The notes under the pieces were generated by a model. That model searched no databases, was not told the origin of the DNA, and saw nothing but the letters and a program-made list of their open reading frames with translations. Below, piece by piece: positions 1-7,183 of a stretch of DNA of 34,815 nt (position 1 is its first letter; each line of letters starts with the position of its first letter). The stretch spans positions 1 to 34,815 of the forward strand of contig NZ_JAPZSP010000028.1 of the NCBI RefSeq assembly GCF_027531705.1, in the 5' to 3' direction. Made by a program: the position numbers and the translations under genes. This DNA comes from Flavobacterium sp. GTDB lineage: Bacteria; Bacteroidota; Bacteroidia; Flavobacteriales; Flavobacteriaceae.

Positions 1-180
1 TGATAAATGTCATTAAATTAATAAATCTACGAAATCGTTTTCTTTGTATATCAAGGGTTTCAAGGGTTTTTGCTTAGTTCCTTTATTCATTATACAAGTT
101 GTGTTTAAATCAATTTTTTTGAGAAAAAGGTATTTATTAAAATAATTACTTAAATTTGAAAATATTTTTTTTTAAAGGCT

Positions 181-423
181 ATGGAAACAAAAATTATCAG
201 ACAAAAGTTGATTACAGATTTTAGCAATTTTATTCAAGATGATGCTAAATTGGAAGTTTTAGAAGGTGTTTTTGATGCTATAAAGAATGAAGAAAACACT
301 TCAATTGTTTCTGATGAACATTATTTAAAAGTTGAAGAAGAAAGAGAAAAATATATGACTAGTAATAAAACCAATTCTTGGGAAGAAGTTGAACAACAAT
401 TGAAAACCAAGTATGGCTTTTAG
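181..423 (+). CDS. Putative antitoxin of a type II toxin-antitoxin pair
   Basis: An 80-residue acidic, mostly helical protein with no membrane segment or signal peptide. Its C-terminal half is charged (KVEEEREKYM, then SWEEVEQQLK). This is the usual look of small Bacteroidetes antitoxins encoded just upstream of RelE/ParE toxins; such antitoxins normally bind the toxin and repress their own operon. The call rests mainly on context: its last codons and stop (TATGGCTTTTAG) overlap the ATG of the toxin-like gene by 11 bases, a tight translational coupling. No DNA-binding motif is obvious by eye, so the family is not assigned. Confidence 0.75.
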   Translation: METKIIRQKLITDFSNFIQDDAKLEVLEGVFDAIKNEENTSIVSDEHYLKVEEEREKYMTSNKTNSWEEVEQQLKTKYGF

Positions 424-703
424 AATTAGAATTTCCAATTTAGCTTACAATGAAATAGATGAAGCAATTGCTTTTTATGAAAGTAAAAGCAGAGGTTTGG
501 GAAAAAACTTTTTAGTCTATTTGAAAGGTTACATTAATGTTTTGAAAGTTACTCCAGAGTTATTTGCAATTAAAAAGAAACCATTTTTCAGAGAATTGCC
601 TTTAAAAAAATTCCCTTTCGTAATTATTTATGAAATTATAGAATATGAAGTTGTTATTTATTCTGTTTTTCATACCAAAAGAAATCCATCAAGCAAAGTT
701 TAA
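413..703 (+). CDS. RelE/ParE-family toxin
   Basis: A 96-residue basic protein with the RelE/ParE outline: N-terminal beta strand (FRIRISNLAYNEIDEAIAFYE), a helical hairpin, then antiparallel strands ending FPFVIIYEIIEYEVVIYSVFH and the terminal HTKRNP. ParE members of this fold poison gyrase and RelE members cleave ribosome-bound mRNA; sequence alone does not say which applies. The FYESKSRGLGKNF segment is typical of the ParE-like branch. The start at 413 lies inside the antitoxin's last codons. Together they form a complete two-gene addiction module in front of lpdA. Confidence 0.85.
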   Translation: MAFRIRISNLAYNEIDEAIAFYESKSRGLGKNFLVYLKGYINVLKVTPELFAIKKKPFFRELPLKKFPFVIIYEIIEYEVVIYSVFHTKRNPSSKV

Positions 704-755
704 TTTTGTATGAAATTGCAATTGATTTATGTTATTAACATTGCAATTTTATTCG

Positions 756-763
756 TAGTTTTG
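756..763 (+). promoter_or_regulatory. Bacteroidetes -7 promoter box for lpdA
   Basis: TAGTTTTG fits TAnnTTTG and lies 36 bases before the lpdA ATG. No clear -33 TTTG box stands at the expected spacing, so this is a partial match. Confidence 0.5.
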
Positions 764-799
764 CATATCTATTTATAAAAACGCACAAAAAAAGTTTAT

Positions 800-2203
800 A
801 TGAGTTCATTTGACGTAGTCATCATAGGTTCAGGTCCAGGCGGATATGTTTCGGCAATTCGTTGTGCCCAATTAGGTTTTAAAACCGCAATTATCGAAAA
901 ATATTCAACACTTGGCGGAACTTGCCTTAATGTAGGTTGTATTCCATCGAAAGCATTATTAGCTTCTTCACATCATTATGAAGAATTACAACATTTTGCC
1001 GATCACGGAATTGAAGTTTCTGGAAAAGTGAAAGTTAATTTAACCAAAATGATTGAACGTAAACAAGCTGTAGTTGACCAAACTTCGGGCGGTGTTAAGT
1101 TCTTGATGGATAAAAACAAAGTAACTATTTTTGAAGGATTAGGCTCGTTTGAAGATGCTACTCATGTAAAAGTTACTAAAGCGGATAGTTCTTCTGAAGT
1201 TATTGAAGCTAAAAATATTATTATTGCAACAGGTTCAAAACCATCAAGTTTACCATTTATAAAATTAGATAAAGAAAGAGTAATCACTTCAACTGAAGCA
1301 TTAAAACTACCTGAAGTTCCTAAACATTTAGTAATTATTGGTGGTGGCGTTATCGGAATTGAATTAGGTCAAGTTTATTTAAGACTTGGAGCAGAAGTTT
1401 CAGTTGTAGAATTTATGGACAGAATCATTCCTGGAATGGATGCAGGTTTGTCGAAAGAATTGACAAAAGTGTTGAAAAAACAAGGAATGAAATTCTACAC
1501 TTCTCACAAAGTACAATCAGTTGAAAGAAAAGGAAAAGCAGTTACTGTAAAAGCAGAAAACGCTAAAGGTGAAATTATTACTTTAGAGGGTGATTATTCA
1601 TTAGTTTCTGTTGGTCGTCGTCCATACACAGAAGGATTGAATGCTGAAAAAGCAGGAGTGAAGTTAACCGAAAGAGGACAAGTAGAAGTGAACAATCATT
1701 TGCAAACCAATGTTCCAAATATTTATGCTATTGGAGATGTGGTTCGTGGTGCAATGTTAGCGCACAAAGCTGAAGAAGAAGGTGTTTTAGTTGCCGAAAT
1801 TTTAGCGGGACAAAAACCACATATCGATTATAATTTGATTCCAGGTGTAGTTTATACTTGGCCAGAAGTTGCCGCTGTTGGAAAAACAGAAGAGCAATTG
1901 AAAGCAGATGGAGTTGCCTACAAAGCTGGAAGTTTTCCTTTCAAAGCATTAGGAAGAGCTCGTGCTGGTGGCGATACAGACGGATTTGTTAAAATTCTAG
2001 CTGATGCTAAAACAGATGAGGTTTTAGGCGTTCACATGATTGGTGCTCGTTGTGCCGATTTGATTGCAGAAGCTGTAACCGCAATGGAATTTAGAGCAAG
2101 TGCCGAAGATATTTCTAGAATGAGTCATGCACATCCAACTTTTGCAGAAGCTATAAAAGAAGCAGCATTAGCAGCAACCGATAATAGAGCATTGCACGTT
2201 TAG
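800..2203 (+). CDS. lpdA: Dihydrolipoyl dehydrogenase (E3)
   Basis: A 467-residue flavoprotein that reoxidises dihydrolipoamide in the 2-oxoacid dehydrogenase complexes and the glycine cleavage system, passing electrons through FAD to NAD+. Residues 1-35 form the FAD-binding Rossmann fold (VVIIGSGPGGYVSA). The redox-active disulfide is GGTCLNVGCIPSK near residues 40-52. A second dinucleotide fold lies near residue 180 (VIIGGGVIGIELG). The FAD-binding YAIGDV motif is near residue 310, and the C-terminal interface domain holds the catalytic SHAHPTFAE. Length and motifs are those of an intact enzyme. It is a single-gene unit with its own promoter box and terminator. No E1/E2 genes are adjacent, which is common in this group. 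Confidence 0.98.
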   Translation: MSSFDVVIIGSGPGGYVSAIRCAQLGFKTAIIEKYSTLGGTCLNVGCIPSKALLASSHHYEELQHFADHGIEVSGKVKVNLTKMIERKQAVVDQTSGGVKFLMDKNKVTIFEGLGSFEDATHVKVTKADSSSEVIEAKNIIIATGSKPSSLPFIKLDKERVITSTEALKLPEVPKHLVIIGGGVIGIELGQVYLRLGAEVSVVEFMDRIIPGMDAGLSKELTKVLKKQGMKFYTSHKVQSVERKGKAVTVKAENAKGEIITLEGDYSLVSVGRRPYTEGLNAEKAGVKLTERGQVEVNNHLQTNVPNIYAIGDVVRGAMLAHKAEEEGVLVAEILAGQKPHIDYNLIPGVVYTWPEVAAVGKTEEQLKADGVAYKAGSFPFKALGRARAGGDTDGFVKILADAKTDEVLGVHMIGARCADLIAEAVTAMEFRASAEDISRMSHAHPTFAEAIKEAALAATDNRALHV

Positions 2204-2222
2204 TAATAAATCTCAAAAATAG

Positions 2223-2269
2223 AAATCCCAAATTCCAAGCTAGTTTATATTGGAATTTGGGATTTTTTT
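2223..2269 (+). terminator. Rho-independent terminator after lpdA
   Basis: A 16-bp perfect inverted repeat (AAATCCCAAATTCCAA at 2223-2238, complement at 2250-2265) with a T-rich right edge. It is nearly symmetrical, so it may also serve the convergent DoxX-like gene. Confidence 0.85.
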
Positions 2270-2286
2270 ATTGGAATTTGTTTGGA

Positions 2287-2664
2287 TTATGCCGTAAAAA
2301 CCCATTTGTAACTATCCCAATTTCTGTAGATTAGGAAAAGATTTCCTAAGAATAAGAATAGTGCTGGTGGCAATTCTGAAACGGGTGATAAAAAAACATG
2401 AATTAGTAGAATGTTTACTGTTATAGGCAATAAAACTACATTGAAAAGGCGCATGTATTTACCACTCAAAAAAGACAATCCAGCTAAAAGTTCAATAGCT
2501 TTTGTTAATGGAAATAAATACTTACTTGCTGCAAAACCAGCCATTACTGTAGCTAGGTCACCAGTTGGTGTTGGTGGAGGAAATAAATCAAGAAAATAAG
2601 ATACAGAAGCAAATACTAAAAGTGCACCCATTAGCACGCGAACAATGATTGTTGCAATTCTCAT
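2287..2664 (-). CDS. DoxX-like integral membrane protein
   Basis: 125 residues with four predicted membrane helices (about residues 5-25, 45-65, 72-90 and 100-117). The N-terminal helix RIATIIVRVLMGALLVFASV and the central KAIELLAGLSFLSGKYM segment match the DoxX/DoxX-like family of small four-helix proteins. The molecular role of most members is unknown; some are linked to oxidative stress or quinone-dependent reactions. It is a single-gene unit, convergent with lpdA. A -7 box (2692-2699, minus) lies 28 bases before the ATG. Confidence 0.75.
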   Translation of the reverse strand: MRIATIIVRVLMGALLVFASVSYFLDLFPPPTPTGDLATVMAGFAASKYLFPLTKAIELLAGLSFLSGKYMRLFNVVLLPITVNILLIHVFLSPVSELPPALFLFLGNLFLIYRNWDSYKWVFTA

Positions 2665-2691
2665 AATTATAAATTTTATTGGTTAGTATTT

Positions 2692-2699
2692 CAAAGATA
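2692..2699 (-). promoter_or_regulatory. -7 box for the DoxX-like gene
   Basis: On the minus strand TATCTTTG fits TAnnTTTG, 28 bases before the ATG at 2664. No matching -33 box was found. Confidence 0.45.
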
Positions 2700-2711
2700 A
2701 ATAAAAAATCA

Positions 2712-2745
2712 ATAAAAAAACCATTCGTTTTTTGCGAATGGTTTG
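2712..2745 (-). terminator. Terminator of the Cys/Lys-rich exported protein gene
   Basis: On the minus strand AAACCATTCG and CGAATGGTTT form a 10-bp stem (2718-2727 with 2735-2744) followed by a T-run. It ends the gene at 2769-2969. Confidence 0.8.
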
Positions 2746-2768
2746 AATTTAAATTTATTATATGAAAA

Positions 2769-2969
2769 TTATTCAGCTTTTTTGTCTGCTGCTTTTTTAG
2801 ATGCACAACATCCACCTTTTTTCTCACCAGTTGAACAAGATTTTTTTTCTGCCATAGAACAAGATTTTTCTGTTTTAGCTTTTTTCTCTTTTTCTTGTGG
2901 CTCTTGTGCAGAAACATTCATTGAAAACATAAAAGCTGCAACAGCTAAAATTGACACTAATTTTTTCAT
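2769..2969 (-). CDS. Small exported Cys/Lys-rich protein
   Basis: 66 residues. The first 21 (MKKLVSILAVAAFMFSMNVSA, cleaved before QEP) form a typical Sec signal peptide. The mature part is almost only Lys, Glu, Ala and Ser with Cys in a repeating pattern (KSCSMAEKKSCSTGEKKGGCC). The spaced cysteines and charge suggest metal binding or a periplasmic redox buffer, but no family is recognised and the function is unknown. It is monocistronic, with a -7 box at 3021-3028 and a strong terminator. Its position beside the heavy-metal-associated and thioredoxin genes fits a metal or thiol role, which is inference only. Confidence 0.75.
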   Translation of the reverse strand: MKKLVSILAVAAFMFSMNVSAQEPQEKEKKAKTEKSCSMAEKKSCSTGEKKGGCCASKKAADKKAE

Positions 2970-3020
2970 TGTATTTTTATTTTTAATTATTAATTTCTTT
3001 TAACACATCAAATTCTGAAC

Positions 3021-3028
3021 CAAATATA
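3021..3028 (-). promoter_or_regulatory. -7 box for the Cys/Lys-rich protein gene
   Basis: On the minus strand TATATTTG fits TAnnTTTG exactly, 52 bases before the ATG at 2969. Confidence 0.5.
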
Positions 3029-3114
3029 TAATTATTTTTTTGTTTTTAAAATTAATTAACTTTTTTGTAACTAGGGTTTTAATAAATTTAAAAAGGGTTA
3101 TTAAATTTACGATA

Positions 3115-3321
3115 TTACTTTTTTTCTTTTACAAACATATTAAATAACAATCCGCCCATCAAACTTCCGTATAAAGTACTGTTTAATGGTTTGGAAGTTA
3201 TGGCACAAGTTCCGCTGGCACATCCTACAAAATGATAGTAGGCGTAACCCGCAATTGCCCCAACAATTACTCCAATAGAAGTTATAAATATTCCTTTTTT
3301 GTTCATATTATTTAGTTTCAC
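3115..3321 (-). CDS. Small two-helix membrane protein (DUF6132-like)
   Basis: 68 residues from the first ATG; the second ATG (MNKKGIF, start at 3306) is an equally good start, as the first lies inside the preceding gene. A Gly-rich helix (about residues 10-30, VIVGAIAGYAYYHF), then CASGTCAIT with two cysteines, then a second helix (LYGSLMGGLLFNMF). This is the layout of the small Bacteroidetes family usually named DUF6132, of unknown function. It is the last gene of the cstB1-led operon and overlaps the heavy-metal-associated gene by about 14 bases if the first start is used. Confidence 0.75.
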   Translation of the reverse strand: MKLNNMNKKGIFITSIGVIVGAIAGYAYYHFVGCASGTCAITSKPLNSTLYGSLMGGLLFNMFVKEKK

Positions 3322-3574
3322 TCATTCTGCCAATAGCACAATTCACATACGATTTTGCTTGACGAAGTAATGTGTTTTCTCCTTTTTCAGGATAACCTAA
3401 TTCGTTTAATTTAGCAATGATAATTTCTCTTTCAGCATTTCCTTTTACAAATATGGTGTCAATTTCTTTATCAATTGTTACATCTTCCACATTTTCTAGT
3501 TTGAGAAGCGCTGTTTTTATGCTATTCATGCAACCACCGCATTTTATGTTTTCAACTTCAAAAATTGTTTCCAT
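3308..3574 (-). CDS. Heavy-metal-associated (HMA) domain protein
   Basis: 88 residues. The first 65 form a ferredoxin-like HMA domain with the metal motif KCGGCMNSIK (CxxC at residues 13-16), followed by the usual VEDVTIDKEIDTIFV strand pair and ELGYPEKGE. Such domains carry Cu(I) or other soft metals as chaperones. A short tail holds one extra cysteine (YVNCAIG). In the cstB1-led operon it lies 10 bases downstream of thioredoxin. Association with persulfide enzymes suggests thiol or metal protection rather than a transporter, which is inference. Confidence 0.85.
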   Translation of the reverse strand: METIFEVENIKCGGCMNSIKTALLKLENVEDVTIDKEIDTIFVKGNAEREIIIAKLNELGYPEKGENTLLRQAKSYVNCAIGRMSETK

Positions 3575-3584
3575 GTCATTTTTT

Positions 3585-3887
3585 TTAATTTGTTTTATCC
3601 AAAATAGTTTTGATAATATCTTCTTTAGAAACTACACCAGATTGACGCCAAAGTTGTTTTCCATTTTGAAATAAAAGCATTGTTGGAACACCACGAACTT
3701 GTTGCATAGCAGCCAATTCCTGATTTTTGTCTACATCTACTTTAATGATAGAAATACGTTCTCCAAGGCTATCCTTAACATCTTTTAGAATTGGACCAAG
3801 CATTTGGCATGGACCGCACCAAGTCGCATAAAAATCAATCAATACAGGTTTGTCAGAATTGATAATATCTTGAAATGTATCGTTCAT
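3585..3887 (-). CDS. trxA: Thioredoxin
   Basis: A 100-residue single-domain thioredoxin with the active site ATWCGPCQML and the cis-proline loop RGVPTMLLF. No signal peptide, so cytoplasmic. It reduces protein disulfides and can release sulfane sulfur from persulfides and rhodanese intermediates, which fits its place two genes below a persulfide dioxygenase-rhodanese fusion. Only 2 bases separate it from the upstream small membrane gene. The chromosome probably carries another housekeeping thioredoxin, so this copy is likely specialised (inference). Confidence 0.93.
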   Translation of the reverse strand: MNDTFQDIINSDKPVLIDFYATWCGPCQMLGPILKDVKDSLGERISIIKVDVDKNQELAAMQQVRGVPTMLLFQNGKQLWRQSGVVSKEDIIKTILDKTN

Positions 3888-3889
3888 AA

Positions 3890-4087
3890 TTAGTCTTTTT
3901 TATCATAATTAACATTGCAACCATTTGGTCCACAACCCATATTGAAAACAGCTTGAACCAAAAAGAAAATTCCAAAAACTATAAAAAACCATTCATGGGT
4001 AACATAAGCATTATAAAATAAGAATAACGCAAGTGCAACTCTCAAGAATCGCATAAAATGCCAGTTTGTAAAAAGTAATTGTTTCAT
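3890..4087 (-). CDS. Small membrane protein, DUF2892-like
   Basis: 65 residues. A hydrophobic hairpin (about residues 14-48, LRVALALFLFYNAYVTHEWF then FIVFGIFFLVQAVFN) is followed by a cysteine pair in MGCGPNGCNVNYDKKD. Small DUF2892-type membrane proteins are commonly encoded with rhodanese and sulfur-transfer genes, and the C-terminal CGPNGC is characteristic of the Bacteroidetes version. It sits 7 bases after cstB1 and 2 bases before thioredoxin. A role in handling sulfane sulfur or metal at the membrane is inference. Confidence 0.75.
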   Translation of the reverse strand: MKQLLFTNWHFMRFLRVALALFLFYNAYVTHEWFFIVFGIFFLVQAVFNMGCGPNGCNVNYDKKD

Positions 4088-4094
4088 TTTTAAT

Positions 4095-5519
4095 TTATTT
4101 CAAAGTTGATGGACAAACGTAGTTAGTTGTCTTAATTCCGGTATTTCTAATTGCAGAAAATCCACCTAAAACATTGACCACATTATGATAACCACGCGCT
4201 TTTAAAATCGATGCAGCAATCATAGAACGATATCCGCCAGCACAATGCAAATAGAAGGTTTCTTCTTTTGGAAACTCTGCTATGTGTTCATTCAAGAAAT
4301 CGAGTGGAGTAGAAGGTACATCAATTATATGCTCTGCCGAGTATTCACCTGGTTTTCTCACATCAAAAACTGGTACCTTATTATTGTCATTCTGAACTTG
4401 TTTCAGAATCTCATCCAATTTTCCAGCCGAAACCGAAGTAACCGTATCAAATTCTAAACCAGCATTTTTCCAACTTTCAAATCCACCTTTTAAATATCCT
4501 AAAGTATTGTCATATCCAACTCTTGCTAATCTTTTAATAGCTTCTTCTTCACGACCTAACGGAGTTACTAATAATATAGGTTGTTTATAATCTATAATTA
4601 AAGCACCAACCCAAGGTGCAAATTGTCCATCAATTCCAATAAAAATTGATTTAGGAATATGTCCTTTTTCAAAATCATCTTGATGACGAACATCTAAAAT
4701 TAATGCATCGGTTTCGTTAGCAACCAATTCAAATGTTTTGGCATCAAACGCTTTTGCTTCTTTGATTATATCTTCAACATTTGCATAACCTTCTTTATTC
4801 AACTTCACATTCATTGGGAAATAGGCAGGCGGTGGCAATAAACCATCAGTCACTTCTGCAATAAATTCTTCTTTGGTCATATCAGTTCGAAGCGCATAAT
4901 TGGTTGCTTTTTGATCACCAATACTTCCTACAGTTTCTTTGCTTAAATTTTTCCCACAAGCACTTCCGGCACCATGCGCTGGGTAAACAATAACATCGTC
5001 AGCCAATGTCATTATTTTTGAACGTAAACTGTCGAATAAAATTCCAGCTAATTGTTCTTGTGTCATATCAGCTGCTTTTTGAGCTAAATCTGGACGACCA
5101 ACATCGCCTAAAAACAAAGTGTCACCACTAAAAAGTGCGTAATCTTTTCCGTCTTTATCTTTTAACAAATAACAAGAACTTTCCATAGTATGTCCTGGTG
5201 TGTGTAGACATGTAATAGTAATTTCTCCCAACTGAAAAACTTCACCATCAGTTGCAATATGAGCATTAAAATTTGGTTTGGCTGTTGGACCAAAAACTAT
5301 TGGTGCACCCGTTTTTTCTGCTAAAGTTACGTGACCACTAACAAAATCTGCATGAAAATGCGTTTCAAAAATGTATTTTATTTTGGCATTATTTGCAGTA
5401 GCGATATCAATATATGGCTGTACTTCACGCAAAGGATCAATGATAGCAACTTCTCCATTGCTTTCTATATAATAAGCTCCTTGTGCTAAACAACCAGTGT
5501 ATATTTGTTCTATTTTCAT
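4095..5519 (-). CDS. CstB-like persulfide dioxygenase-rhodanese fusion (paralogue 1)
   Basis: 474 residues in three parts. Residues 1-230 are an ETHE1-type metallo-beta-lactamase fold with the non-haem iron ligands in ETHFHADFVSGH, LHTPGHTMES and FSGDTLFLGDVGRPDL. Residues about 255-350 are a rhodanese fold without catalytic cysteine (LLVTPLGREE replaces the loop). Residues about 360-474 are an active rhodanese with HCAGGYRSM. This is the architecture of staphylococcal CstB, which oxidises low-molecular-weight persulfides and moves sulfane sulfur, giving thiosulfate. It leads a five-gene operon and has its own promoter and dyad operator upstream. Oddity: residues near 375 (DEILKQVQNDNN) come from a palindromic repeat that has entered the reading frame (see findings). 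Confidence 0.9.
   Translation of the reverse strand: MKIEQIYTGCLAQGAYYIESNGEVAIIDPLREVQPYIDIATANNAKIKYIFETHFHADFVSGHVTLAEKTGAPIVFGPTAKPNFNAHIATDGEVFQLGEITITCLHTPGHTMESSCYLLKDKDGKDYALFSGDTLFLGDVGRPDLAQKAADMTQEQLAGILFDSLRSKIMTLADDVIVYPAHGAGSACGKNLSKETVGSIGDQKATNYALRTDMTKEEFIAEVTDGLLPPPAYFPMNVKLNKEGYANVEDIIKEAKAFDAKTFELVANETDALILDVRHQDDFEKGHIPKSIFIGIDGQFAPWVGALIIDYKQPILLVTPLGREEEAIKRLARVGYDNTLGYLKGGFESWKNAGLEFDTVTSVSAGKLDEILKQVQNDNNKVPVFDVRKPGEYSAEHIIDVPSTPLDFLNEHIAEFPKEETFYLHCAGGYRSMIAASILKARGYHNVVNVLGGFSAIRNTGIKTTNYVCPSTLK
4386..4410. repeat. REP-like palindromic element inside cstB1
   Basis: 25 bases, GTCATTCTGAACTTGTTTCA then GAATC, matching the intergenic element at 31708-31732 (reverse complement) at 23 of 25 positions. 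It is translated in frame as EILKQVQND within the linker before the active rhodanese domain. Confidence 0.85.
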
Positions 5520-5534
5520 GTTTATTATTTTCTG

Positions 5535-5542
5535 TAAAATTA
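5535..5542 (-). promoter_or_regulatory. -7 box of the cstB1 operon
   Basis: On the minus strand TAATTTTA (TAnnTTTG with one mismatch), 16 bases before the ATG at 5519. It has the same geometry as the cstB2 promoter. Confidence 0.55.
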
Positions 5543-5564
5543 AATAGTTTTGGCAGAAAACGCA

Positions 5565-5578
5565 GTAACAATTGTTAC
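5565..5578. promoter_or_regulatory. Crp/Fnr-type dyad operator of the cstB1 operon
   Basis: A perfect 14-bp palindrome GTAACAATTGTTAC. Its centre is 36.5 bases upstream of the end of the -7 box, about -41 from the likely start site, the class II activator position. It shares the consensus GTRAYAWTTRTYAY with the dyad before cstB2. The likely binder is the adjacent Crp/Fnr protein (inference). Confidence 0.65.
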
Positions 5579-5586
5579 AATTTTAA

Positions 5587-5615
5587 CAAAAAAAACATCG
5601 GGACGAACCTGATGT
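5587..5615 (-). terminator. Terminator of cstB2
   Basis: On the minus strand ACATCAGG and CCCGATGT form a stem (5595-5615) followed by eight T. It separates cstB2 from the cstB1 operon. Confidence 0.8.
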
Positions 5616-5645
5616 CTTTCTCAAAATAAACTAAAAAACACTACA

Positions 5646-7064
5646 TTACAATAGTGTGGATGGGCATACATATTCTGTTAACGGTAAGTTGGTAGTTTTA
5701 ATGGCATTAAATCCACCAATTACATCAACAAAATTGTCGAAACCTCTTTGTTTTAAAATTGAGGCAGCAATCATACTTCTATAACCGCCTAAACAATAAA
5801 TAAGAAAGGCTTTGTCTTTTGGAAATTCAGCTAAATGATTATTAATTTCATTCAACGGAATATTTATGGCATCAACTAAATGTTCTGAATTGTATTCGCT
5901 TCTTTTTCTAACATCAATAAGAACTAATTTGTCTTCTTTGTAATGTTTTTCGAGTTGTTCAGCAGTGATTCTGTTTACAATATTTATTTCTTTATTGGCA
6001 TCCAACCAGCTTTTGAATCCATCATCTAAATACCCAATTGCGTGATCATACCCAACTCTTGATAAACGAATAATGGCATCATCAACTTTGCTATTATTTT
6101 CGGCTACAATTAAAATTTCTTGATTTAAATCTAAAATCATTTCGCCAACCCACATTGCAAAATTGCTTTCCAAACCAATATTAATACTATTTGGAATAAA
6201 TCCTTTTGCAAAATCTTCAGCTCTTCGTGTATCCAGAATTAAAGCTTTGGTTTCGTTGGCAACAACTTCAAATGTATTGGCATCATAAGGTTTGTGCCCG
6301 CGAATCATGATTTCATCTAAACTTTCATAACCCTGAATGTTCATTAAAACATTTTTTGGAAAATATTGTGGAGGCGTTGTTAATCCAGTCAAAATTGCTT
6401 CTACAAATTGATCTTCAGTCATTTCTTGCAAAGCATAATTTGTTTTTTTTTGATTTCCTAAAGTATCTGTAGTTTCTTTGCTCATCATTTTGCCACAAGC
6501 ACTACCAGCACCATGATTAGGATAAACAATCAAATCATCTGACAATGGCATAATTTTATTTCGCAATGAATGATATAAATGACGCGCTAATTTGTCTTGA
6601 GTTAAGTCAGCAATGACATGTTGAGCTAAATCGGGACGACCAACATCACCAATAAATAAAGTATCACCAGAAATAATTCCGTGTTCTTTTCCATTTTCAT
6701 CAGAAATCAGGAAACACGAACTTTCCATTGTGTGTCCTGGCGTGTGAATCAATTTTACTTGAATATCACCAACTTTAAAAACTTCACCATCAGTGCCAAC
6801 ATGAATGTCAAAACCAGTTTTCATGGTTGTTGGACCGTAAACGATTGTTGCTCCTGTTTTTTTAGCTAAATCAACGTGCCCGCTTACAAAATCAGCATGA
6901 AAATGCGTTTCAAAAATGTATTTGATTTTCGAATAATCTTTTTGAGCTCTATCGATATAAGGTTGAACTTCGCGAAGTGGGTCAAAAATGGCAACTTCTC
7001 CGTTACTTTCAAGGTAATAAGCAGCATGTGCCAAACATCCGGTATATATTTGTTCTAACTTCAT
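5646..7064 (-). CDS. CstB-like persulfide dioxygenase-rhodanese fusion (paralogue 2)
   Basis: 472 residues, collinear with paralogue 1 throughout. Iron ligands lie in ETHFHADFVSGH, IHTPGHTMES and ISGDTLFIGDVGRPDL. The central rhodanese fold lacks a cysteine (ILIVAENNSK). The C-terminal active rhodanese has YCLGGYRSM, with Leu in place of Ala after the catalytic Cys. At the linker where paralogue 1 carries the repeat-derived DEILKQVQNDNN this protein has the shorter EQLEKHYKED. It is a single-gene unit with promoter and operator upstream and a terminator downstream. The difference in the rhodanese loop may mean different acceptor preference (inference). Confidence 0.9.
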   Translation of the reverse strand: MKLEQIYTGCLAHAAYYLESNGEVAIFDPLREVQPYIDRAQKDYSKIKYIFETHFHADFVSGHVDLAKKTGATIVYGPTTMKTGFDIHVGTDGEVFKVGDIQVKLIHTPGHTMESSCFLISDENGKEHGIISGDTLFIGDVGRPDLAQHVIADLTQDKLARHLYHSLRNKIMPLSDDLIVYPNHGAGSACGKMMSKETTDTLGNQKKTNYALQEMTEDQFVEAILTGLTTPPQYFPKNVLMNIQGYESLDEIMIRGHKPYDANTFEVVANETKALILDTRRAEDFAKGFIPNSINIGLESNFAMWVGEMILDLNQEILIVAENNSKVDDAIIRLSRVGYDHAIGYLDDGFKSWLDANKEINIVNRITAEQLEKHYKEDKLVLIDVRKRSEYNSEHLVDAINIPLNEINNHLAEFPKDKAFLIYCLGGYRSMIAASILKQRGFDNFVDVIGGFNAIKTTNLPLTEYVCPSTLL

Positions 7065-7080
7065 TTTTATAAAATTTTAC

Positions 7081-7088
7081 CAAAATTA
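7081..7088 (-). promoter_or_regulatory. -7 box of cstB2
   Basis: On the minus strand TAATTTTG is an exact TAnnTTTG, 17 bases before the ATG at 7064. Confidence 0.6.
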
Positions 7089-7111
7089 CTAGTTCGAACT
7101 GATTGAAAATA

Positions 7112-7123
7112 TGATAAATATCA
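7112..7123. promoter_or_regulatory. Crp/Fnr-type dyad operator of cstB2
   Basis: TGATAAATATCA, a perfect 12-bp dyad with the TGAT-N4-ATCA core of FNR-type sites. Its centre is 36.5 bases upstream of the end of the -7 box, exactly as at cstB1. Confidence 0.65.
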
Positions 7124-7183
7124 CATGAAACGATAGAATATACTGAGATTTATTTTTAAAAATTTAAATTAAAAAGCTGTAAA

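Noticed and set aside
2588..2917. 109-codon minus-strand ORF overlapping the Cys-rich protein and DoxX-like genes
   Set aside because: Low-complexity Lys/Asn-rich translation in the wrong frame; the terminator at 2712-2745 lies inside it.
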